Positions 56,922-64,000 of a stretch of 64,000 nt of DNA are shown piece after piece; the stretch's first letter is position 1, and every line of letters starts with the position of its first letter. The stretch lies in contig CAYUKA010000002.1 of NCBI GenBank assembly GCA_964445195.1, forward strand, positions 1 through 64,000, written 5' to 3'. The position numbers were made by a program, and so were the translations under genes. Under the pieces are notes generated by a model. That model saw only the letters and a program-made list of their open reading frames with translations, had not been told where the DNA came from and ran no database searches. Source of the DNA: UM-FILTER-47-13 sp964445195 (GTDB lineage: Bacteria > Pseudomonadota > Alphaproteobacteria > Micavibrionales > Micavibrionaceae).

Positions 56922-56989
56922 AAGAAACAGCTGTTATATAAAATTAGTCGTTATCAACTGCAACCACTCAAACTTGGTCAATCTCTGCC

Positions 56990-58768
56990 ATGTTCTCTTC
57001 GTCTCTGAATATAAAGAACATTTTCAAGATAAACTTTAACGACGATTTTGACGGCAAGTTTAAGTACGTCAAGTCCGCCTCGTTTTTGCCGGATTTTCTG
57101 ATTGGTATGCTCGGGTTGCCTCCCCGTAAATATGACAGAAGAAAATCGCTGTATGGCCGTATACCGGCCAGTCCATTCTTTTACATAACAATTCCAATGA
57201 TTTTTACATTTGGATGTGTCTTTTTTGCCGTTATCGCATTCTTTGAATCGTTTCTTAGCTTTTTTAATACCAATGTTTATTTGAACGGATTAATCGTCTC
57301 TCTTGCCATCTTTGGCGTCCTTAAGGTTTTTCATAACAGTTACCTGATCTATCTGACAGCGGTGTTTTTCCGAAAAATGGATCGGGTTGTATATAAAGAT
57401 GAAATAACGCCGGAGGATATTGATATGCTCCGTATGTCACACGAAAAAGAAGGCCGTCTGGTCAATACGATCAGTATGGCCGGCGCTCTCAATAACATAG
57501 AGGAGTTTGGTCACCCGAATTTTTCGTCTCAATCGGCGCGTTTGATTAAATCCAAGTTTGGTTTTCGTGTCTCAAAAAACCGTGCGAACGTGACTTTCAT
57601 CGCGGGCATTCTCGTTATGCTGGGTCTTTTGGGTACATTTCTGGGACTCCTTGGCACAATTGATGCTGTGGGCAAGGCAATGGACAGTATGTCTAATATC
57701 GGCGGCGACGGCGGTGAGGTCGATCTGGATGACATGACCGGATTCATCAGTTCATTATCCGCGCCTTTGCAGGGTATGGGACTCGCGTTTAGTTCATCGT
57801 TGTTTGGTCTTTCAGGCTCGCTTTTGATCGGGTTCTTCGCCTATCTTGGGGGAACGCCACAAAATCTGTTTATCGAAAATATGAGCCGCTGGATTGATAA
57901 CAAAGAAATTAAGTTTGACCCCAAAGCGAAAAAAGACGCCAAGATCAAGGTTGCTCCCGATGATCAGGATCTCATCGAGTGGTTCTCGGGTTTTATGCAT
58001 ATGTCTGTGCGTACACAGAAAAAACTATCCCAGCTTTCCCGCAGCGTTGATGGCTCAATGGCTGAAACCCAGAAAGCATGGAATGCGATTCATGAGTTGT
58101 CTCAAACACAGCAAGCGCTTGAAATATCTGCAAAAGATTTGATTGCGGGACTGCGTCTTATGCACACGCAGAGCGAGCAGTCATACAAGGCCATTTATAA
58201 GATTGCGCAAAGTGTAGATCACATATCAGGCAATCTGGACGGCATGACCGGGGCGTTATCTGATTTAGGCACGTCTCTTTATGACGTCAATAATGTCCTG
58301 AAAGATTCGGCGCTTAAGATCATTGAAAACAATAGCATTGTTGGCCAGCATGTGGACGAGATACGCGGCGATATTGGAAAAGGCCTGATACAATCTCAAC
58401 AAATCGGAGACCTGATTACAAAGTCAAATGAAATAACCTACAAGAATCTTAAGCTGCAGGCACGCGGCGACAAGTACATCAGTGAGATTTTAAGCCTGTC
58501 AGAGAAGTCATCCGAAACCCTGACCATGGTGTTAAATGTTCTGTCTGAATATAAAAACGCGGAAAATAGTCAAAGCGAGAGCTTCCGGCAGTCATTTTCT
58601 GAGTTGGCACAGAATCAGAATGCTCTGGCGCAAGAGATCAGGTCTTTGCTGCAGCGCTTAGATTCAGACCCACACATGGTTCAGGCGAAAGATCTGGTGC
58701 AACAGCTTAATGATGTTTTGTCTGAGCTGAATAAAAAGGCAAAGTCTCTATTCTCAAGAGGTGGCTGA
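56990..58768 (+). CDS. MotA/TolQ/ExbB-family proton channel with long cytoplasmic tail (SiiB-like)
   Basis: A 592-residue inner-membrane protein. Four hydrophobic segments are visible, at about 64-86, 94-120, 200-222 (NRANVTFIAGILVMLGLLGTF) and 262-288 (GMGLAFSSSLFGLSGSLLIG). The last two form the MotA/TolQ/ExbB core with its conserved Gly/Thr-rich pore helices. Residues about 320-592 are a helical, coiled-coil-rich cytoplasmic tail with many Gln and Ser. That tail is far longer than in ExbB or TolQ and recalls ZorA. It lies between the fusion protein and the MotB-like gene, so it should form a proton-driven stator with the latter, by analogy with SiiB of Salmonella SPI-4. The exact job in secretion is inferred. 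Confidence 0.85.
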   Translation: MFSSSLNIKNIFKINFNDDFDGKFKYVKSASFLPDFLIGMLGLPPRKYDRRKSLYGRIPASPFFYITIPMIFTFGCVFFAVIAFFESFLSFFNTNVYLNGLIVSLAIFGVLKVFHNSYLIYLTAVFFRKMDRVVYKDEITPEDIDMLRMSHEKEGRLVNTISMAGALNNIEEFGHPNFSSQSARLIKSKFGFRVSKNRANVTFIAGILVMLGLLGTFLGLLGTIDAVGKAMDSMSNIGGDGGEVDLDDMTGFISSLSAPLQGMGLAFSSSLFGLSGSLLIGFFAYLGGTPQNLFIENMSRWIDNKEIKFDPKAKKDAKIKVAPDDQDLIEWFSGFMHMSVRTQKKLSQLSRSVDGSMAETQKAWNAIHELSQTQQALEISAKDLIAGLRLMHTQSEQSYKAIYKIAQSVDHISGNLDGMTGALSDLGTSLYDVNNVLKDSALKIIENNSIVGQHVDEIRGDIGKGLIQSQQIGDLITKSNEITYKNLKLQARGDKYISEILSLSEKSSETLTMVLNVLSEYKNAENSQSESFRQSFSELAQNQNALAQEIRSLLQRLDSDPHMVQAKDLVQQLNDVLSELNKKAKSLFSRGG

Positions 58769-58769
58769 A

Positions 58770-59444
58770 ATGAATGACTCTGATGATGATATGGGGGCAG
58801 TGGCATGGCCCGGATTTGTCGACATATTATCCTCGGTTATTATGATGTTCGTGTTTTTTGTCATGATCGTATCCAGCGCGCTTTACTTCCACATCATCAT
58901 TTTTAAAAGTCGTATTCTTTCAGAGGTCAGCGATTCTATCTCCGCAATGGCCCAGCAGAAAGAGCTGGCCAAGACAAACAGGTCACTGACCAAGAAAATA
59001 GAAGAGCTGACAGAAGAACTGAAAATTCTTGAGCAGATTAATGAGGAAAACGAAATTCAGCTTTTTAAAGAAGATTCAGGGTTTGCGGAGTCTGAAGAGC
59101 AGGAAATCGTGGAAGACCCTGAAAACAGGACTGTTACGATATTTTTTGGACGGGATTCAATATCTATAACAAGAGAGTCAGAGCAGATATTGACTGAATA
59201 TGTACAGAAATTTGCCAGCCAGCTGAAAAACGGAACTATGATTATTGATATACAATCTAATAAGAGCGGTGAAGCTTTGAATGATGTCGCAGCCAGAAGG
59301 CTGGCCGTGGCGCGCATGCTAAATACGAGAAACGCTTTCTTGTCGGAGGAGATACCGACCGAAAATATTCAGGCGTCAGTGTCTTCACAGGATAAAATCA
59401 ATGATTCTTATAATTGGGTCACAGTTACATTCCGAGAGAAATAG
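58770..59444 (+). CDS. MotB/OmpA-like stator partner (SiiA-like)
   Basis: A 224-residue protein. The single membrane helix (WPGFVDILSSVIMMFVFFVM, about residues 13-35) has an Asp at its start, the position of the proton-carrying Asp of MotB. A coiled coil follows (about 55-95; LAKTNRSLTKKIEELTEELK), then an OmpA/MotB-like C-terminal domain (RTVTIFFGRDSISITRESEQ, LNDVAARRLAVARMLNTR) that may bind peptidoglycan. The start at 58770 is preferred over a GTG at 58761 because AGAGGTGG is well placed and it avoids overlap; the gap to the MotA-like stop is 1 base. With the upstream product it should form a proton channel that assists type I secretion or adhesin display. Confidence 0.85.
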   Translation: MNDSDDDMGAVAWPGFVDILSSVIMMFVFFVMIVSSALYFHIIIFKSRILSEVSDSISAMAQQKELAKTNRSLTKKIEELTEELKILEQINEENEIQLFKEDSGFAESEEQEIVEDPENRTVTIFFGRDSISITRESEQILTEYVQKFASQLKNGTMIIDIQSNKSGEALNDVAARRLAVARMLNTRNAFLSEEIPTENIQASVSSQDKINDSYNWVTVTFREK

Positions 59445-59450
59445 AAGCTA

Positions 59451-60788
59451 ATGGGTCATAAGATAAGATATTTTGGCTTGATCTGTCTGTTTTGTACGAC
59501 TTTCGTATGGGGGTTAAGTCCCAGTTGCGCTGACGACATTCCGCCTGTTGAGTTATCTCTCAGTACAATGATCCTGTTCGCCGTTGATGACGACCCTGAT
59601 ATTCTGATTTCAAAAGAAAAAAAGGAACAGCTTGTATATTTTAGACGGGAAGGGATGTCAGATTACTATCCGCAGGTTCAGCTGGATCTTGAAGGGGGGC
59701 GGGAATACTTAGAGCCGACAGGCGGACAAAATGCCAATAATTCGGGGTCTGTTGCACTGGTCGTAAACCAGGTTTTGTTTGATGGGTTTACGACTATGAA
59801 TGAGGTGAACCGGCGCCAGCATCTGATTGAATCTGCGCAACAGGATCTCGTTGCCACAAAACAAAATCTGGTCCGCAGCGTCGTGGAATTTTATCTGGAT
59901 ATCCTCAGATTCCAGAAGGTATCCGAGTCCACAGAAAATTTTGTTGCGCAGGTAGATGAAATCGTTGACACAATATCGGATATGTACGCGGCTGGCGCGA
60001 TCGGCAAGGCAATGCTTGATTATGCGCAATCTCGCCAGGCTTCCGCTTATGTTGATCTTAATGAAGCGCGTTCCTCATTGAATGAAGCTAAAAAAAATCT
60101 CGAATTTCTTACGGGGCCTCTGCCGCCATTTAAAGCGATTGTCCCCGACCAGTTTTATCCCGAAAATCTGGAAATGGAAAGTTACGTTAAAATAGCCAGC
60201 CAGGAAAACTCCTTCCTGAAAAAAAGCCGTGCCGAGATCGAAGCGATGCAGCGTCAGCTTGCCATAGAAAAAGGCAACTATTATCCCGATATCTCTTTAC
60301 AGCTTGAAGCTGAACAAACACATAATGATGGTGGTGATATTGGTATAGGGCGTAATCTTGGCGCGACAGTCAATTTCTCTTACGAACTTTTCGACGGATT
60401 TAACAAAAAAAACCGTGTCAGGCGCGTTAGTAGCCAGATCAACGAACTAAAACACCGCGATAGAAAGATTTTTGAGACTTTGAAAAAGGATATAGGTTTA
60501 GCATATAATCAAATTATTGCCTTGAGACAGTCCCTGAAAACAACGGACAAGGAGATATATTCCAACACTGCGCTGCAAATCCTTAATAAAGAGAACTTTA
60601 GATTGGGCAGTATAAATGTAATCGAGCTCATTGAAGGCGAAGAAAGGCTGCAGGACGCAAGAAACAGGAAACACCGGCTGCAACGGGAGCTTCATCAGAA
60701 TATTTATAACCTGTTGATTTTAACCGCGCAGATCGAGAACTTTTACGTATGCGAAACCTGCAAGAGCCTTATTCAGGGCTATAACTAG
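59451..60788 (+). CDS. TolC-family outer-membrane channel (SiiC/LapE-like)
   Basis: A 445-residue precursor with a signal peptide (GLICLFCTTFVWGLSPSCA-D). The two-fold repeat of TolC is visible: helices such as LVATKQNLVRSVVEFYLDIL and RQASAYVDLNEARSSLNEAK in the first half, and RAEIEAMQRQLAIEKGNYYP, LGATVNFSYELFDGFNKKNR and INVIELIEGEERLQDARNRK in the second. The paired GNYYPDISL and SDYYPQVQL strands mark the barrel. It would provide the outer-membrane exit for the RTX protein. It is 6 bases after the MotB-like gene and ends the secretion operon; no clear terminator follows. Confidence 0.92.
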   Translation: MGHKIRYFGLICLFCTTFVWGLSPSCADDIPPVELSLSTMILFAVDDDPDILISKEKKEQLVYFRREGMSDYYPQVQLDLEGGREYLEPTGGQNANNSGSVALVVNQVLFDGFTTMNEVNRRQHLIESAQQDLVATKQNLVRSVVEFYLDILRFQKVSESTENFVAQVDEIVDTISDMYAAGAIGKAMLDYAQSRQASAYVDLNEARSSLNEAKKNLEFLTGPLPPFKAIVPDQFYPENLEMESYVKIASQENSFLKKSRAEIEAMQRQLAIEKGNYYPDISLQLEAEQTHNDGGDIGIGRNLGATVNFSYELFDGFNKKNRVRRVSSQINELKHRDRKIFETLKKDIGLAYNQIIALRQSLKTTDKEIYSNTALQILNKENFRLGSINVIELIEGEERLQDARNRKHRLQRELHQNIYNLLILTAQIENFYVCETCKSLIQGYN

Positions 60789-60888
60789 CTCATCATCGTG
60801 GCCTCTTCCGTCATCGTGGCGTTGCAGGTCAGCTATTGACCTGTCCGGATGCACTCTCCCGGTTTTGTCAGTTCCAAAGTTAAAATCG

Positions 60889-61269
60889 CTATATTTGTTG
60901 TGATATATCCTGTCCGAAAATCAGGCGATTACCATCAGGGTCGGTGACTTCGAACTCACGCATGTTCCACGGCCAGTCTTTCAGGTCCTGGCTGATTGTG
61001 GCGCCGGCGGCCTTGACTGTTTCATAGTAGTCTTCAACGCCGTGCATAAAGAAATAAGCTATGGCCCGGTGTGCCGTCTCACTTTGCGAGAGGTGCAGAT
61101 CACAATCGTTCTGGCGCAGGATGACATAGCGGATGGGGCCGCCCTCTTCATCCGCCCATTCAAAGGCAATGCTAAAGCCCAGTGTTTCGGTATAAAAGTC
61201 TCGCGCGCGCTGCACATCCGTGATCGCAAAAACGGGCGCAATCGACTCCAGTTTCGGTTTGTTCGCCAT
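60889..61269 (-). CDS. VOC-superfamily (glyoxalase/bleomycin-resistance-like) protein
   Basis: A 126-residue single-domain protein. The start (SIAPVFAITDVQRARDFYTE, LGF) and the end (REFEVTDPDGNRLIFGQDI) are typical of the VOC fold, with Glu in the last strand and His in HLSQSET. It is close to bleomycin-resistance-type members, but substrate cannot be told. The start at 61269 is chosen because TGGAGG is placed just before it; an upstream ATG in the same frame at 61284 lacks a site. It is alone, convergent with the TolC-type gene. Confidence 0.85.
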   Translation of the reverse strand: MANKPKLESIAPVFAITDVQRARDFYTETLGFSIAFEWADEEGGPIRYVILRQNDCDLHLSQSETAHRAIAYFFMHGVEDYYETVKAAGATISQDLKDWPWNMREFEVTDPDGNRLIFGQDISQQI

Positions 61270-61500
61270 ATACGCCTCCATCAAGTGATTGTGCGCTCAC
61301 TATAAAGAATTCCCGAAACGGTGAAAAGCCGTTGTTCGTCATTAGGCAGCAATATAATCAATATGTTATAAAACACTGTCTGATCCAGGGCTGGCAATGG
61401 ACTGTGGTAAATCGTCACTATGATCGTATGCCTCTTTACGGGCGGGGCTGTTCATTGCTATGTTCAGCTTTCGCAACTCAAGGGTAAAGAGGAGGCCGCT

Positions 61501-63405
61501 GTGCTGAAACCTGTTTTTTATGCTGCCGGGGCGCTGGTGGTGCTGGCTGTCATCGTGATCGGTGCGGCGGCGTTTATGCTCTCGACATTTGATCCCAACG
61601 ATTACCGTGACAATATCCGCCAGGTCGTCGAGAAGGCGACCGGCCGGACGCTGGTGATCGAGGGGCCAATCGAAATGTCTTACTACCCGGTGCTGGGTTT
61701 TTCTGTTAGCCAGGCCAGCCTGGGCAACCCGGCCGGGTTTGGCGATGCGCCCTTTGCACAGATTAGTCAATTGCTGGTCGGGGTGAAGCTCGTTCCCTTG
61801 TTTTCCGGCAATATTGAAATAGATACGATACGCATCGAAAATCCGGAAATTGTCGCTATTCGCAAGGCGGATGGTCGTACCAATCTGACATTTGATCTGA
61901 CGTCAACCGGCGGGGCGGCGTCTGTTCCGGCGCCTGACCTGCCGGCGCATGACCTGAATGTCACAACCGGCGAAATTGCGATCATTGATGCCATTCTGAC
62001 CTATCGCGACGAAGTGTCTGAAACGACACAGCGTGTTGAAGCGTTGAATGTGACACTGTCTTCTTTTGCCCCGGGGGCGGCGGCGCCGTTATCTGTGTCT
62101 GGCCGGGCGCTGATTGCCGGTGGTGTCACCGTATCTTTTAAAGGTCAGGCTGACATGACGATGGCGCAGGATTTAAAAACCGTATCCCTGGCCGGGCTGG
62201 ATGCGGATTTTGACATGACTCGTGACGGCGCGAGCGGGACGTTCAGCGGTGCTGTCAATGGCGCGGCGGTCATCGATTTGACTGGCGGGACAGTGGCGCT
62301 GCAGCCGGGGCAGGTGACATTGCCGGGCGCGGTTTTGGCCGTTGAAGGAACGTATGGCTGGGCGCCGGCGCGTCTGGATATGACAGTGAATGCCGATCGT
62401 ATCGATTTCGATACAATGCTGGCGGCGATGCCAGTGGTCGAGGCTGAGGACGGGACAGCTGGCGGTGCTGATTTCAGCGCGTTGGCCGGCTTGCTTGAGA
62501 CGATGGCGGTGAATGGCCGGGTGGCGATCGATGCGGCCCACGTTATGGGTCTCGAAGCAACCGATATTCAAATGACAGCCGCCGGCCAGCCGGGAACGCT
62601 CACTCTGGATCCTGTCAGCATGACTTTGTATGAGGGAACTTACACGGGCCGCAGCATACTGGCTGCACGTGGCGGCCGTCTGTCCTACAGTGAGGCCGGG
62701 CAGATTGAGAATGTGGCTCTGGGGCCATTGCTGACAGACCTCACGAAGCAGCAAACCCTGACCGGTACGGCCGGGCTGACTTATGATGTCACCGCATCCG
62801 GCAACACGCTGGCGGCGATGATGGCCAGTCTCGGCGGTACGGCGGAGATGATCGTCACCGATGGTACAATCGAGTACGGCCAGATTTCGCGGCGTATCAA
62901 TCAGGCGGTCGCCTTTTTCGAGCAGGCGCGACTGATTGATAATCCCGACGAGATCGTCGAATTTACATCGCTGAAGGCGACATTTACCGGGCGTGATGGT
63001 GTGCTGCGTAATAACGACTTGCTGTTGCTGGCCCCGGCCAGCCATGCCCGCGGGGCAGGGACGGTTGATCTGGGCGGCAGTACGGTTGACTACGCTGTCC
63101 GGGTCGGTCTGGGCAATACGCAGCAGGCGATAGAAAGCGCCGCGCAGCTGCCGTTGCGAATCAGCGGCCCCCTGACCGCACCGTCTTACAGCCTTGATGT
63201 GCAGGCTCTGTTGCGTGAGCAGGCTGGCGCACAAATTGAAGAGAAAAAGCAGGAGCTGCTGGGCCGGGCACTGGATGAGATTGGCCTTGGCGGGGGTGAT
63301 GAAGCGGCATCTGACGCGGCGGCGCCGGCTGACGAAGCTGCCGGCTCTGACGGCCGGGCGCCGATTGATCCTGCGCAGGTTCTGGATGGGCTGTTTGGCA
63401 ACTGA
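61501..63405 (+). CDS. AsmA-family envelope protein
   Basis: A 634-residue protein. An N-terminal membrane anchor (FYAAGALVVLAVIVIGAAAF) is followed by the AsmA opening (LSTFDPNDYRDNIRQVVEKA, TGRTLVIEGPIEMSYYP, GFSVSQASLGNPAGFGDAPF) and a long beta-rich periplasmic region ending with the AsmA C-terminal pattern (ASLGGTAEMIVTDGTIEYGQ, FTSLKATFTGRDGVLRNND, LLAPASHARGAGTVDLGG). AsmA-like proteins are thought to act in phospholipid transport to, or assembly of, the outer membrane. GTG at 61501 is used because AGAGGAGG precedes it and the anchor then sits at the N terminus; the frame is open from 61420. A terminator follows at 63446. Confidence 0.9.
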   Translation: MLKPVFYAAGALVVLAVIVIGAAAFMLSTFDPNDYRDNIRQVVEKATGRTLVIEGPIEMSYYPVLGFSVSQASLGNPAGFGDAPFAQISQLLVGVKLVPLFSGNIEIDTIRIENPEIVAIRKADGRTNLTFDLTSTGGAASVPAPDLPAHDLNVTTGEIAIIDAILTYRDEVSETTQRVEALNVTLSSFAPGAAAPLSVSGRALIAGGVTVSFKGQADMTMAQDLKTVSLAGLDADFDMTRDGASGTFSGAVNGAAVIDLTGGTVALQPGQVTLPGAVLAVEGTYGWAPARLDMTVNADRIDFDTMLAAMPVVEAEDGTAGGADFSALAGLLETMAVNGRVAIDAAHVMGLEATDIQMTAAGQPGTLTLDPVSMTLYEGTYTGRSILAARGGRLSYSEAGQIENVALGPLLTDLTKQQTLTGTAGLTYDVTASGNTLAAMMASLGGTAEMIVTDGTIEYGQISRRINQAVAFFEQARLIDNPDEIVEFTSLKATFTGRDGVLRNNDLLLLAPASHARGAGTVDLGGSTVDYAVRVGLGNTQQAIESAAQLPLRISGPLTAPSYSLDVQALLREQAGAQIEEKKQELLGRALDEIGLGGGDEAASDAAAPADEAAGSDGRAPIDPAQVLDGLFGN

Positions 63406-63445
63406 TAGCCGAGGGGCCCGATTGGAAAAGCGTTTATTAAGAATT

Positions 63446-63472
63446 CGGGGGTTGATGACCCCCGTTTTTTTT
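63446..63472 (+). terminator. Rho-independent terminator after the AsmA-like gene
   Basis: CGGGGG, TTGATGA, CCCCCG hairpin followed by eight T residues. Confidence 0.85.
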
Positions 63473-63487
63473 GCCAAGAATAGGGCG

Positions 63488-64000
63488 ATGACAGATAATA
63501 TGCTTCACAAACTTATGGTTCATAAATTCAAAATTATTTTCGCTGTGGTGCTGATTATGGCGCTGTCCGGGGTTGTCGCCATGAATGGCCAGCCCGTTGC
63601 CAGCCAGGAGGAGGAACCGGCTTCGATGTGGTCGGTGCGCTGTAATGACGGTGAAAATGGCCATTGTGAAATTTTCCAGCGCCTGATCGTTCGTGAGACC
63701 GGGCAGCGGGTTGTTGAATTTGCGATCGGTTTTCCGGAAAAAGGGCAGCCGGCGCGTGGTGTGATGATTCTGCCGCTTGGTGTACTGCTGACTGAAGGCG
63801 TTAAAATGAAGGTTGATGACGGCCAGGTCTTTTCATTTCAGGTCCGGTTCTGTAGCCCGGATGGCTGTTTTGCCTATGTAAACCTGAATGACGATCTGCT
63901 GGGCCTGATGGGTAGTGGCGATACGGCGCGCATCAGCTTCCAGAATCCCAGCGGCGAGACGATGAATGTTGATTTGCCATTGGTTGGTTTTGACAAATCC
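63488..64000 (+). CDS. Invasion-associated locus B (IalB)-family protein, 3' end cut by the window
   Basis: At least 171 residues, open to the last base. An N-terminal hydrophobic signal or anchor (IIFAVVLIMALSGVVA) is followed by the IalB pattern: WSVRCNDGENGHCEIFQRLI, GVMILPLGVLLTEGVKMKVD, FQVRFCSPDGCFAYVNLNDD and ARISFQNPSGETMNVDLPL, with conserved Cys pairs. Family members are periplasmic; Bartonella IalB is linked to erythrocyte invasion, but most free-living alphaproteobacteria also have them. The start at 63488 has a weak AGGG; 63500 is an alternative. It lies just after the AsmA terminator, so it probably has its own promoter. Confidence 0.85.
   Translation, partial: MTDNMLHKLMVHKFKIIFAVVLIMALSGVVAMNGQPVASQEEEPASMWSVRCNDGENGHCEIFQRLIVRETGQRVVEFAIGFPEKGQPARGVMILPLGVLLTEGVKMKVDDGQVFSFQVRFCSPDGCFAYVNLNDDLLGLMGSGDTARISFQNPSGETMNVDLPLVGFDKS

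Overview
The window looks like a chromosomal segment of an alphaproteobacterium. The evidence is eight copies of the alphaproteobacterial general stress promoter pattern (GGAAC, 16-17 bases, CGTT or CGTA), a UPF0262 gene, an IalB-family gene, a BatA-like protein pair of the type seen in this class, and an alphaproteobacterial style of dCTP deaminase. No 16S gene or species marker is present, so I do not name a genus. Base composition is moderate to GC-rich in most of the window and looks clearly lower over the secretion genes at 53.5-60.8 kb.

Region 1 (1-7.3 kb) is a stress-response cluster behind a 5'-truncated OmpR-type response regulator. It holds DUF883- and YqjE-like envelope proteins, an entericidin-like lipoprotein, a DUF2383 four-helix protein, a PRC-barrel protein, CsbD, an EF-hand protein, a 17M-like glycine-zipper protein, and an operon of an MgtC-like protein, a small membrane protein and a lipid kinase. 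Nearly every transcription unit starts at a sigma-EcfG-like promoter, two of them as closely spaced divergent pairs. Region 2 (7.3-26.4 kb) is mostly housekeeping: aspartate dehydrogenase, a pentapeptide-repeat protein, two coupled BatA-like membrane proteins, glpD-glpK, UPF0262, a CheY-like receiver, murA, dcd and a FadL-type porin. Here a DUF559 endonuclease-like gene lies between two inverted GC-rich repeats and is fused in frame to the front of murA.

Region 3 (26.5-31.4 kb) starts at tRNA-Thr(GGT) and is a scrambled mobile-element remnant. It contains fragments of a serine recombinase, an HSP90-like ATPase (two pieces in permuted order), a DNA methylase, a DEAD-type helicase and an ArdC antirestriction protein. 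Intact genes lie among them: a 59-residue protein, and an exported pair with DUF1554-like and peptidase S74 tail-fibre chaperone domains.

Region 4 (31.5-60.8 kb) is devoted to the cell surface. It has a possible ChaN/TraB-like protein, an exported coiled-coil protein, an autotransporter, and then a giant 5389-residue RTX protein followed by a full type I secretion set: ABC exporter, membrane fusion protein and TolC-type channel. Between the fusion protein and the TolC-type gene lie a MotA/TolQ-like and a MotB/OmpA-like gene. This combination matches the logic of Salmonella SPI-4 (SiiA-F), where a proton channel works with the exporter of a giant adhesin, but here the cargo is RTX-type. It is the most interesting system in the window. 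Region 5 (60.9-64 kb) has a VOC-family protein, an AsmA-like protein and an IalB-family gene that runs off the end.
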